From the NCBI GenBank assembly GCA_031404155.1, contig JANNGZ010000228.1, positions 1 to 25,850 of the forward strand: a stretch of 25,850 nucleotides of DNA, written 5' to 3'. The stretch comes from JANNGZ01 sp031404155. GTDB taxonomy: Bacteria > Pseudomonadota > Gammaproteobacteria > Burkholderiales > Burkholderiaceae_C. A model generated the notes under the pieces. That model ran no database searches and was not told where the DNA came from. It saw only the letters and a list, made by a program, of their open reading frames with translations. The position numbers and the translations under genes are program-made. Positions 1-7,136 of this stretch are shown piece by piece (positions within the stretch are counted from its first letter, which is position 1; each line of letters opens with the position of its first letter).

Positions 1-2
1 GC

Positions 3-1238
3 CTGCTGCGTTCCTTCGACGGTGCCGGCGAGGCCATCGTTTCGCACCACATGGGCGACCTGGAAAACGCGGCCACCTTCGCCGACACACGCGCCTCGAT
101 CGCCGCCTACCGGCAGCTCTTCGAGCACGAGCCGCGGGCGATCGTGGTGGACGGGCACCCCGAATACCTGTCGGGAAAGCTCGGCCAGGAACTGGCGGCG
201 AGCCACGCACTGCCGGTGATCGGCGTGCAGCACCACCATGCCCATATCGCGTCGTGCATGGCCGAAAACGGCGTGCCGCTGGATGCGCCGCCGGTACTCG
301 GCGTGGCGCTCGACGGGCTGGGCTACGGTGAAGGCGGCGAACTTTGGGGCGGTGAATTCCTCTGCGCCGACTACACCGCCGCCACGCGCATCGGCACGTT
401 CAAGCCGGTGGCCCTGCCCGGCGGCGAACAGGCGATGCACGAGCCCTGGCGCAACACCTATGCGCACTTGGTGGCCGAGGTGGGCTGGCCGCGTTTTGCG
501 ATGAACTATGCCGAGTTGGAACTGCACCAGTTCCTCGCCGCCAAGCCACGCGAGTTGCTCGACCGCATGATCGCCGCGCGCCTCAACAGCCCGCCGGCCA
601 GCTCCTGCGGCCGCCTCTTCGACGCCGCCGCGGCGGCCGCCGGTGTCTGCCGCGAGCGGACCTTGTACGAAGGCCAGGCCGCGATCGAGTTCGAAGCGCT
701 GGTCGACCGCGCGACGCTCGACGACGAAGACGACGAACTCGCATACCCCTTCGCGATTCCAAGGCTTTCCGGTGCCCCAAGAACGCCGCAAGCGGCGTTC
801 GCCCCCCAAGGGGAACGGTCGTCCTTGGGGCGGCCCGGCGGACGGCCCGCCACCGGCCTGCCCTACATCGAGCCGCTGGCGATGTGGGAGGCGCTGCTCG
901 GCGACCTGATCCTGCACACGCCGGTGCCGGTGATCGCGGCGCGTTTCCACAAGGGCCTGGCGATCGCGATCGTGCGCATGGTCGACAAGCTTGCGCGCCG
1001 GCGCGACGACGAGGGCGAACCCTTCAGCGCGGTGGTGCTCAGCGGCGGCGTGTTCCAGAACCGGGTGCTGCTCGAACAGGTGCTGATGCGCCTGGCGCCG
1101 CTGAAGCTGCTGGTGTTGACCCACCGCCAGCTTCCCGCCAACGACGGCGGCCTGTCCCTCGGCCAGGCGGTGGTCGCCGCCGCACAATTGATAAGCAACA
1201 AGGAGACCGCACCATGTGCCTCGGCATCCCCGGCCTGA
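3..1238 (+). CDS. hypF: HypF, carbamoyltransferase of [NiFe]-hydrogenase maturation (C-terminal part)
   Basis: HypF makes the thiocarboxamide on HypE that becomes the cyanide ligand of the hydrogenase iron. The reading frame is open from base 3, so the N-terminal acylphosphatase and zinc-finger parts lie outside the window. The visible 411 residues are the YrdC-end/Kae1-like part: the metal-binding HHHAH motif near fragment residue 77, the GVALDGLGYGEGGELWGGE stretch, SSCGRLFDA, LSGGVFQNR near residue 346, and NDGGLSLGQ at the end. Residues about 256-283 (bases 768-851) look like an extra segment encoded by palindromic DNA, between YPFAIPRL and TGLPYIEPLAMW. The frame stays open, so the gene may still work. 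The stop lies 25 bases inside hypC. The family is clear; activity with the insertion is not known. Confidence 0.95.
   Translation: MLRSFDGAGEAIVSHHMGDLENAATFADTRASIAAYRQLFEHEPRAIVVDGHPEYLSGKLGQELAASHALPVIGVQHHHAHIASCMAENGVPLDAPPVLGVALDGLGYGEGGELWGGEFLCADYTAATRIGTFKPVALPGGEQAMHEPWRNTYAHLVAEVGWPRFAMNYAELELHQFLAAKPRELLDRMIAARLNSPPASSCGRLFDAAAAAAGVCRERTLYEGQAAIEFEALVDRATLDDEDDELAYPFAIPRLSGAPRTPQAAFAPQGERSSLGRPGGRPATGLPYIEPLAMWEALLGDLILHTPVPVIAARFHKGLAIAIVRMVDKLARRRDDEGEPFSAVVLSGGVFQNRVLLEQVLMRLAPLKLLVLTHRQLPANDGGLSLGQAVVAAAQLISNKETAPCASASPA
768..851. repeat. Palindromic repeat inserted in frame within hypF
   Basis: About 84 bases (28 codons) hold two perfect hairpins. The arms are 781-789 with 792-800 (9 bp, loop AA) and 804-811 with 823-830 (CCCCAAGG/CCTTGGGG). 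They are followed by a G/C-rich CGGCCCGGCGGACGG stretch. The layout of hairpin, then C-run/G-run, then CCGGCGGA resembles the intergenic block at 4503-4566. The encoded residues are low complexity and interrupt a conserved part of HypF. The exact boundaries are inferred. Confidence 0.65.
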
Positions 1239-1489
1239 TCGTCGAAGTGCACGACCCCGCGCGCAAGCTCGCGATGGTCGAGGTCAGCGGCGTGCGCCGC
1301 ATGGTCAACATCGCCTGCATCGTCGACGAAGCCCACCCGCCCGAGGCTTGCCTCGGCGACTGGGTGCTGGTGCATGTGGGTTTTGCGATGAGCCGCATCG
1401 ACGCCGAAGAGGCCGCACGCACGCTGGCGCTGCTGACCGAACTCGGCGAAGTGCAGCTCGAAATCGACGCGATGCGGGCGTCGGCCTGA
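1214..1489 (+). CDS. hypC: HypC, hydrogenase maturation chaperone
   Basis: This is a small chaperone that carries the Fe(CN)2CO unit with HypD and docks on the large-subunit precursor. The 91-residue product starts with MCLGIPG, where Cys2 is the functional cysteine exposed after Met removal, and contains HVGFAMSRID, a family signature. The start is fixed by the MCLGIPG motif and by an AAGGAG ribosome-binding site at 1200-1205, eight bases upstream. The first 25 bases overlap the end of hypF, so the two genes are translationally close. Length is normal for HypC (about 75-95 residues). Confidence 0.96.
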   Translation: MCLGIPGLIVEVHDPARKLAMVEVSGVRRMVNIACIVDEAHPPEACLGDWVLVHVGFAMSRIDAEEAARTLALLTELGEVQLEIDAMRASA

Positions 1490-1529
1490 GGCGGTTGCGG
1501 TGATGAAGCTTCGTTTACAACTCCCGCGG

Positions 1530-1606
1530 GCCGAGCGCCGGGCCGCTCCCAAGCCGGCCCGCGTCCCCTCGGGGGACCGGCCGACGTACCCGACGGACGA
1601 GGGGCT
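1530..1606. repeat. GC-rich palindromic block between hypC and the SIS gene
   Basis: The 120-base gap between hypC and the SIS isomerase is dominated by C-runs and G-runs, with CCCCTCGGGGG at its centre and inverted GGCCG/CGGCC pieces. It shares the C-run/G-run core with the hypF insert and with the block after hypE, and looks like a degenerate member of the same dispersed family. The 3' end (GACGAGGGG) may also serve as the ribosome-binding region of the next gene. No terminator T-run is present, so readthrough into the downstream hyp genes is expected. Confidence 0.5.
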
Positions 1607-1609
1607 CCA

Positions 1610-2290
1610 TTGACCCACGACGCGCTGCAATCGCTCTACCCCTTCCTGCACGGCAACAAGCAGGACGCGGGCAAGCTCGGCGCCGCCTTGCTCGACGCGG
1701 TGCGGCTGAAGGCCGAAGACAGCGTGCTGGTCAAGCGCAGCTTCTTCGAACACAACGCCGACAAGATCGTCGCCATGGCGCATGCGGTCGCGGCGGTGTA
1801 CCAGCGCGACGGGCGCCTGTTCACCATGGGCAACGGCGGCTCGAGTTGCGACGCTTCGCATATCGCGGTCGAGTTCGAACACCCGATCACCGCCGGCCGC
1901 CCCGCACTCGCCGCGGTCAACCTGGTGGCCGACACCGCGATGCTCACCGCGGTCGGCAACGACGTCGGCATCGACCATATCTTCGTGCGCCCGCTGATCG
2001 CGCTGGCGCGCCGCGGCGACGGCCTGATCGGCGTCTCGACCAGCGGCAACTCGGCCAACCTGCTCGCCGCCTTCGCCACCGCCAAGAAGCTCGGCGTCGC
2101 CACCTTCGGCCTCTCCGGCCACGACGGCGGCGCGATGGCCGGCAGCGCGGCACTCGACCATTGCCTGGTGGTGCAGAGCGACAGCGTGCACCGCATCCAG
2201 GAAACGCATGTGGCCTGCTATCACATTCTCTGGGACCTGGTGCACACGCTGCTCGCCGACCGGCGCGGCGGGCTGGAGAAGCCCGCATGA
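1610..2290 (+). CDS. SIS-domain isomerase, GmhA (sedoheptulose-7-phosphate isomerase)-like, in hyp operon
   Basis: The 226-residue SIS-domain protein is most like GmhA, which converts sedoheptulose 7-phosphate to D-glycero-manno-heptose 7-phosphate. It has the phosphosugar loop GNGGSSCDASH (residues 74-84), a second site STSGNSAN, and RIQETHVACYH. H84, E88, Q197 and H205 have the same spacing as the four zinc ligands of E. coli GmhA (H61, E65, Q172, H180), so the active site looks complete. The likely start is TTG at 1610; no ATG lies near it. Its TGA overlaps the ATG of hypD (ATGA), so it is translated with the hydrogenase maturation genes. The fold is certain. The substrate and its role in hydrogenase assembly are unknown: it may be a true heptose enzyme that was captured, or a dedicated accessory enzyme. 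Confidence 0.88.
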   Translation: MTHDALQSLYPFLHGNKQDAGKLGAALLDAVRLKAEDSVLVKRSFFEHNADKIVAMAHAVAAVYQRDGRLFTMGNGGSSCDASHIAVEFEHPITAGRPALAAVNLVADTAMLTAVGNDVGIDHIFVRPLIALARRGDGLIGVSTSGNSANLLAAFATAKKLGVATFGLSGHDGGAMAGSAALDHCLVVQSDSVHRIQETHVACYHILWDLVHTLLADRRGGLEKPA

Positions 2291-3429
2291 AATACGTCGA
2301 CGAGTTCCGCGACCCGGCAAAGGCCAAAACGCTCTCGCGCGAGATCCACACGCTGCTTGCCGGCATCGAGCGCGCGAAGCGGCGGCCCTTGCAGATCATG
2401 GAAGTCTGCGGCGGCCACACGCATTCGATCTTCCGCTACGGCATCCAGCAGTTGCTGCCCGACAGCGTGGAGTTCGTGCACGGCCCCGGCTGCCCGGTGT
2501 GTGTGTTGCCGATGGGCCGGGTGGACGATTGCATCGCGCTGGCCGAACGCCCCGAAGTCATCTTCACCACCTTCGGCGACGCGATGCGCGTGCCCGGCTC
2601 GAAGAAGAGCCTGCTGCAAGCCAAGGCCGAAGGCGCCGATGTGCGCATGGTCTATTCGCCGCTCGACGCCCTGAAGCTGGCGCGCGAGAACCCCGGGCGC
2701 GAGGTGATCTTCTTCGGCCTCGGCTTCGAGACCACGATGCCGAGCACCGCGATGACGGTGCTGCAAGCCCAAGCCGACGGCACCCGCAACTTCTCGCTCT
2801 TCTGCAACCACATCACGATCATCCCGACGATCAAGGCGATCCTCGATTCGCCCGACATGCACCTCGACGGTTTTCTCGGCCCGGGCCATGTGAGCATGGT
2901 GATCGGCACACGCTCCTTCGATTTCATCGCATCGCACTACGGCAAGCCGATCACGATTTCCGGCTTCGAGCCGCTGGACGTGTTGCAGTCGGTGTGGATG
3001 GTGCTCAAGCAGATCGCCGGCGGCCGCGCCGAGGTCGAGAACCAGTACGGCCGCATCGTGCCGGAGGCCGGCAACAGCCCGGCGCTGGACGCGATCCAGC
3101 AAGTGTTCGAGCTGCGCGAATTTTTCGAGTGGCGCGGCCTCGGTTCGATCGACCACTCGGGTGTGCGGGTGCGCGAAGCGTTTGCCGAGTTCGACGCCGA
3201 GCGCCGCTTTTCGATGCCGAACCTGAAGATCGCCGACCCCAAGTCCTGCCAATGCGGCGAGGTGCTCAAGGGCGTGATCAAGCCGCACCAGTGCAAGGTG
3301 TTCGGCAGCGCCTGCACCCCCGAAACCCCGCTCGGCTCGTTGATGGTGTCCAGCGAAGGCGCCTGCGCGGCGTATTACCAGTACGGGCGCATCGATACCT
3401 CGGGCTTGAAACGCAAGGTGGCGGCATGA
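2287..3429 (+). CDS. hypD: HypD, hydrogenase Fe-ligand scaffold protein
   Basis: HypD forms the scaffold with HypC on which the Fe(CN)2CO group is built. It is a 4Fe-4S protein with a redox-active thiol pair. The 380 residues are the normal length. Conserved motifs are MEVCGGHTHSIFRYG (Cys41), HGPGCPVCVLP (Cys69, Cys72), CNHITIIPT, GFLGPGHVSMVIG, and the C-terminal cysteine set around residues 321, 323, 336 and 343 that holds the cluster. The start ATG overlaps the stop of the SIS gene, and its own TGA overlaps the ATG of hypE by three bases, giving tight translational coupling. Nothing in it looks degraded, unlike the genes further downstream. Confidence 0.97.
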   Translation: MKYVDEFRDPAKAKTLSREIHTLLAGIERAKRRPLQIMEVCGGHTHSIFRYGIQQLLPDSVEFVHGPGCPVCVLPMGRVDDCIALAERPEVIFTTFGDAMRVPGSKKSLLQAKAEGADVRMVYSPLDALKLARENPGREVIFFGLGFETTMPSTAMTVLQAQADGTRNFSLFCNHITIIPTIKAILDSPDMHLDGFLGPGHVSMVIGTRSFDFIASHYGKPITISGFEPLDVLQSVWMVLKQIAGGRAEVENQYGRIVPEAGNSPALDAIQQVFELREFFEWRGLGSIDHSGVRVREAFAEFDAERRFSMPNLKIADPKSCQCGEVLKGVIKPHQCKVFGSACTPETPLGSLMVSSEGACAAYYQYGRIDTSGLKRKVAA

Positions 3430-4502
3430 ACGACTGGGCCAATGTGGTCGCACTCGAACCCCGCCGCCGCGCCACGCTGCGCGATCAACACATCACGCTG
3501 GCCCACGGCAGCGGCGGCAAGGCGATGCGCAACCTGATCGAGGACGTGTTCCTCGGCGCCTTCGACAACCCGCTGCTCGCGCCGCTGGAAGACCAAGCAA
3601 TGGTACCGATGGCGGGCCTGGCGGCGCTCGGCGACCGGCTCGCCTTCACCACCGACAGCTACGTGGTCTCGCCGCTGTTTTTCCCCGGCGGCGACATCGG
3701 CACGCTGGCGGTGGCCGGCACGGTGAACGACCTGGCGGTGAGCGGCGCGGTGCCGCTGTACCTGTCCTGCGGCATGGTGCTCGAAGAGGGCTTGGCCGTA
3801 GAAACGCTGCGCCGCGTGGTCGCGAGCATGAAACGGGTGGCTGCCGAGGCCGGCGTTTCCATCGTCACCGGCGACACCAAGGTGGTCGAGCGTGGTGCGG
3901 CCGACAAGATTTTCATCAACACCGCCGGCATCGGCGTGGTGCCGCAAGGGGTGTCGATCTCGGCCGCGCATGCGCAGCCGGGCGATGTGGTGATCGTCAA
4001 CGGCACGCTCGGCGACCATGGCACCGCGATCTTGATCGCGCGCCAGCAACTCGCGCTGCAATCCGACGTGCAAAGCGACTGCCAACCGCTGAACGGCCTG
4101 GTGGCCGCGATGCTCGCCGCCTGCCCCGGCATCCACTGCCTGCGCGACGCCACCCGCGGCGGCGTGGCCACGGTGCTCAACGAGTTTGCGATCAGCTCGA
4201 AGGTAGTGATCCGCATCGACGAGACCGCGCTGCCGTTGCGCGAGGAAGTCAAGGGCGCCTGCGAGATTCTGGGCCTGGACCCGCTGTACCTGGCCAACGA
4301 AGGCAAGCTGGTAGCGGTGGTGCCGCCCGAGGCCGCGCCGCGGGTGCTGGCCGCGATGCGCGCGCACCCGGCAGGCCGCAACGCCGCGGTGATCGGCGAG
4401 GTGGCCGAGGAACCCTGCGGCATGGTGATCCTGCGCACCGGCTTCGGTGGCGAACGCATCGTCGACATGCTGGTCGGCGAGCAGTTGCCCAGGATCTGCT
4501 GA
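3426..4502 (+). CDS. hypE: HypE, carbamoyl-dehydratase (cyanide-forming) maturation protein
   Basis: HypE is a PurM-like ATPase that dehydrates the carbamoyl group received from HypF to a thiocyanate on its own C-terminal cysteine, then passes the cyanide to HypCD. The 358 residues begin with a short leader and the motif ITLAHGSGGKAM. GDTKVV follows mid-protein, and the protein ends in PRIC, where the terminal cysteine is the modified residue. The start ATG (3426) overlaps the hypD stop. The gene is intact. It is followed by a palindromic intergenic block and then by disrupted hypA and hypB. Confidence 0.97.
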   Translation: MNDWANVVALEPRRRATLRDQHITLAHGSGGKAMRNLIEDVFLGAFDNPLLAPLEDQAMVPMAGLAALGDRLAFTTDSYVVSPLFFPGGDIGTLAVAGTVNDLAVSGAVPLYLSCGMVLEEGLAVETLRRVVASMKRVAAEAGVSIVTGDTKVVERGAADKIFINTAGIGVVPQGVSISAAHAQPGDVVIVNGTLGDHGTAILIARQQLALQSDVQSDCQPLNGLVAAMLAACPGIHCLRDATRGGVATVLNEFAISSKVVIRIDETALPLREEVKGACEILGLDPLYLANEGKLVAVVPPEAAPRVLAAMRAHPAGRNAAVIGEVAEEPCGMVILRTGFGGERIVDMLVGEQLPRIC

Positions 4503-4654
4503 CCCCCCCGAAGCGGCCTTCGGCCGCCTCCCCCCGAGGGGCAACACCGGCGGACCGGCGGAGCCGGATCCGCGGTGTTTGCTGGAGCGGCCGTTCTCGT
4601 GCGGGGCGGGGTGCGGTGCGCAACTGAAGTGGCGCCGCGCGGCCGGCTGTCGCC
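4503..4654. repeat. Palindromic repeat block between hypE and hypA remnant
   Basis: This gap holds no gene. It starts with GCGGCC-TTC-GGCCGC (4513-4527, a UUCG-type hairpin), then a CCCC-GA-GGGG hairpin (about 4532-4541), then ACCGGCGG repeated directly and a CCGGC-GGA-GCCGG hairpin. The order of elements matches the hypF insert. No T-run follows, so it is not a typical Rho-independent terminator, although the hairpins could stall or stabilise the mRNA. No convincing ribosome-binding site precedes the hypA ATG. Confidence 0.6.
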
Positions 4655-4871
4655 ATGCATGAACTCGGCATCACCCGCAGCGTGGTGGCGATCTGCACCG
4701 AGCAGGCCCGCGGCGCGCAGGGCCGGCGCGTCACCTTGCAGATCGGCAAGCTCTCCGCGGTGATGCCCGAGGCGGTGCGCTTTTTTTTCGATGTCTGCGC
4801 CAAGGGCACGCTGCTCGAAGGCGCCGCGCTCGGGATCATCGAAGTGCCCGGCGGCGCCTTGTGCAGGGCGC
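4655..4871 (+). pseudogene. hypA: Truncated HypA, nickel-insertion protein (5' part only)
   Basis: HypA delivers nickel to the hydrogenase large subunit. The first 72 residues are well conserved: the MHEL nickel-binding N-terminus (His2), TRSVVAICTEQA, LQIGKLSAVMPEAVRFFFDVCAKGT, and an EVPGGALC end. At about 4865-4872 the hypA sequence stops and the middle of hypB begins in another frame. The C-terminal zinc domain with its two CxxC pairs (about 40 residues) is missing. The ATG frame runs on into meaningless sequence to 5359. This is a deletion junction and not a start-site problem, and the product should not work as HypA. Confidence 0.9.
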
Positions 4872-5316
4872 CACAACATCAGCGTGATCGAAGGCGACCA
4901 GGCGACGGTGAACGACGCCGAGCGCATCCGCGCCACCGGCGCGCGGGTGATCCAGATCAACACCGGCACCGGCTGCCACCTCGAGGCCAACATGCTCGCG
5001 CGCGGGCTGCAACAACTGAGCCCGCCGAGCGGCTCGATATTGATGATCGAAAACGTGGGCAACCTGGTTTGCCCCGCGCTGTTCCACCTGGGGGAGCGTG
5101 CCAAGGTGGTGATCCTGTCGGTGACCGAGGGCGAGGACAAGCCGATCAAGTACCCGCACATGTTCCGCGCCAGCCGCCTGATGCTGCTCAACAAGATCGA
5201 CCTGCTGCCGCACCTGCGCTTCGACGTCGAGCGCTGCATCGCCTACGCGCGCCGGGTGAATCCGCAGATCGAAGTGCGTGCTTCAGGTCTCGGCCGAATC
5301 GGGCGAAGGCATGGCG
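4872..5316 (+). pseudogene. hypB: HypB GTPase fragment (N-terminal half lost, frameshifted)
   Basis: HypB is the GTPase that works with HypA in nickel insertion. The remaining sequence starts at HNISVIEGDQAT and keeps NTGTGCHLEAN, ENVGNLVCPALF, VTEGEDKPIKYPHMFRA and the G4 motif NKIDLL. The N-terminal half with any His-rich region and the P-loop is gone, apparently removed together with the end of hypA. At 5274-5281 GTGCGTGC looks like a 4-base tandem duplication: after it the expected HypB residues LQVSAESGEGM continue in the next frame (from 5281). The C-terminus is then lost at the junction with the permease fragment. It is non-functional by deletion and frameshift. Confidence 0.9.
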
Positions 5317-5665
5317 AGGGTACCCACGCGCAGTCGCCGCACCGGCACAGTCACCCTGAACGCTTGCCGCTGCGCGCCCTGACCATCGGCGTGATGCACG
5401 GCCTGGCCGGCTCGGCGGCGCTGGTGGTGCTGAGCTTGCAGTCCGCGCCGTCGGTTGCGCTCGGCCTGGGCCATGTGGCGCTGTTCGGCGTCGGTTCGAT
5501 CCTCGGCATGGCGGTGCTGTCGGTGGCGATCGCGGTGCCGCTGCGGGTGTCGGCGCGGCATCTGACGCGGCTGCATGTGGCGATGAGCGCGCTAGCTTCA
5601 CCTGCGGCCTGGGCCTGTTCATGGTGGCCGACATCGGCTACCTGAAGGGGCTGCTCGGCGCCTGA
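5317..5665 (+). pseudogene. C-terminal fragment of a UreH/NicO-like metal permease, frameshifted
   Basis: A membrane-protein fragment begins after a His-containing stretch (HAQSPHRHSHPERLPL). It has two or three hydrophobic segments: LTIGVMHGLAGSAALVVL, ALGLGHVALFGVGSILGMAVLSVAIAVPL, and, in a different frame from about 5594, FTCGLGLFMVADIGYLKGLL ending at a TGA at 5663-5665. This resembles the second half of UreH/TauE-like or NicO-type nickel/cobalt permeases often placed near hydrogenase or urease genes. The N-terminal half is missing, and a frameshift near 5591-5597 splits the end. The exact family is inferred from the pattern of residues. Confidence 0.7.
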
Positions 5666-5702
5666 GTCGCGGGTGTATCCGATAGCCTCTCAGCCTCTCT
5701 AA

Positions 5703-6809
5703 TCAGTACACCACCACGGAGCGGATCGACTCGCCGCGCTCCATCAGCTCGAAGCCGTGGTTGATCTCTTCGAGCTTGAGCCTGTGGGTGATCAACGGGT
5801 CGATCTGGATCTTGCCGTCCATGTACCAATCGACGATCTTCGGCACGTCGCTGCGGCCGCGTGCGCCGCCGAAGGCCGAGCCCTTCCAGACGCGGCCGGT
5901 GACGAGCTGGAACGGGCGCGTGGCAATCTCCTGGCCGGCCGCGGCCACGCCGATGATCACACTCTGGCCCCAGCCCTTGTGGCAGCACTCCAGCGCCTGG
6001 CGCATCGTGGTGGTGTTGCCGATGCATTCGAAGCTGAAGTCTGCGCCGCCGTCGGTGAGCTGAACGATCGCATCCACCACGTTGTCCGCGTGCTTCGGGT
6101 TGATGAAGTGCGTCATGCCGAAGCGGCGCGCCATCGCCTCACGAGCCGGGTTCAAGTCGACGCCGATGATCTTGTCGGCGCCCACCATCTTCGCGCCCTG
6201 GATCACGTTGAGGCCAATGCCGCCGAGCCCGAACACCACCACGTTGGCACCGGCTTCGACCTTGGCGGTGAACAACACCGCGCCGACGCCGGTGGTGACT
6301 CCGCAGCCGATATAACAAACCTTGTCGAACAGCGCGTCGGGGCGGATCTTGGCCAGCGCGATCTCGGGCACCACGATGTGGTTGGCAAAGGTCGATGTGC
6401 CCATGTAGTGCAGGATCGGTTTGCCGCCGATCGAGAAGCGTGAGCTGCCGTCGGGCATCACGCCGCGGCCCTGGGTGCCGCGGATCTGTTGGCAAAGATT
6501 GGTTTTGCGCGAGAGGCAGAACTTGCACTGCCGGCACTCGGGTGTGTAGAGCGGGATGACATGGTCGTCCCTGCACAAGCTCGTCACGCCGGCGCCGACT
6601 TCGAGCACCACACCCGCGCCCTCGTGGCCGAGGATTGCCGGGAACAAACCTTCCGGGTCGGCGCCCGAGAGCGTGTAGTGGTCGGTGTGGCAGATGCCGG
6701 TGGCCTTCACCTCGACCAGCACCTCACCGGCCTTCGGGCCTTCGAGGTCCACGGTCTCGATGCTGAGCGGAGCGCCGGCCTTCCAGGCGACGGCTGCGCG
6801 GGTCTTCAT
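5703..6809 (-). CDS. frmA: S-(hydroxymethyl)glutathione dehydrogenase / class III alcohol dehydrogenase
   Basis: This zinc-dependent NAD dehydrogenase oxidises S-hydroxymethylglutathione in formaldehyde detoxification and can reduce S-nitrosoglutathione. The 368 residues are full length. Catalytic zinc ligands are Cys40, His62 and Cys169; structural zinc ligands are Cys92, Cys95, Cys98 and Cys106. The nucleotide-binding GLGGIGLNVIQGAK motif lies near residue 195, and the end (MERGESIRSVVVY) is typical. A clear AGGAG precedes the ATG. In many relatives an S-formylglutathione hydrolase gene adjoins it; here the downstream neighbour is the hyp wreckage, converging with a gap of only 37 bases, so the hydrolase must be elsewhere. 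Confidence 0.95.
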   Translation of the reverse strand: MKTRAAVAWKAGAPLSIETVDLEGPKAGEVLVEVKATGICHTDHYTLSGADPEGLFPAILGHEGAGVVLEVGAGVTSLCRDDHVIPLYTPECRQCKFCLSRKTNLCQQIRGTQGRGVMPDGSSRFSIGGKPILHYMGTSTFANHIVVPEIALAKIRPDALFDKVCYIGCGVTTGVGAVLFTAKVEAGANVVVFGLGGIGLNVIQGAKMVGADKIIGVDLNPAREAMARRFGMTHFINPKHADNVVDAIVQLTDGGADFSFECIGNTTTMRQALECCHKGWGQSVIIGVAAAGQEIATRPFQLVTGRVWKGSAFGGARGRSDVPKIVDWYMDGKIQIDPLITHRLKLEEINHGFELMERGESIRSVVVY

Positions 6810-7136
6810 GGTGGGTCTCCTGCTGGGGGGCTTGGACGCGAGAGTAGTTCAACGGGGCCAGGGAGTGGAAGGTGTGGCGGCTGTCTGTTTTGTCTTGACC
6901 AGCAGTGCGTTACTCACGACAGAAGCGCGATCGCGAAGCCGACTGCGGCGGTGTGTTCCGCTCATGTCCCCCGGGACGGGCTGACGCCCGCCCCTCCTCC
7001 TTTACTTCGCTGCACACACCGCCACAGCGGGCTTCGCTCAGGCCGCGGTAGCTGTTGTTCGTTCGAGGCTCGTGCGACTTGGGAGTGTGGATGCCCTGTG
7101 GCCCGGCCCCAAATAGCGATCGAAGCGCACACAGAC
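6810..7136. other. Intergenic region upstream of frmA
   Basis: This stretch of 327 bases lies between the start of frmA and the end of the radical SAM gene, both on the - strand. I see no convincing gene, RNA or repeat in it. It should contain the frmA promoter, but I could not identify a good -35/-10 pair. Confidence 0.5.

Noticed and set aside
863..2320. Long open frame of 485 codons on the - strand across hypF/hypC/SIS genes
   Set aside because: It is antisense to three clear genes, has Arg/Ala/His-rich noncoding-type composition and no family motifs; long antisense frames are expected in DNA of this GC content.
4791..5645. A single 284-codon fusion gene hypB-permease
   Set aside because: Although open, it starts inside hypA, lacks the HypB P-loop and the permease N-terminal half, and the expected HypB and permease ends lie in other frames; it is an accident of broken genes.
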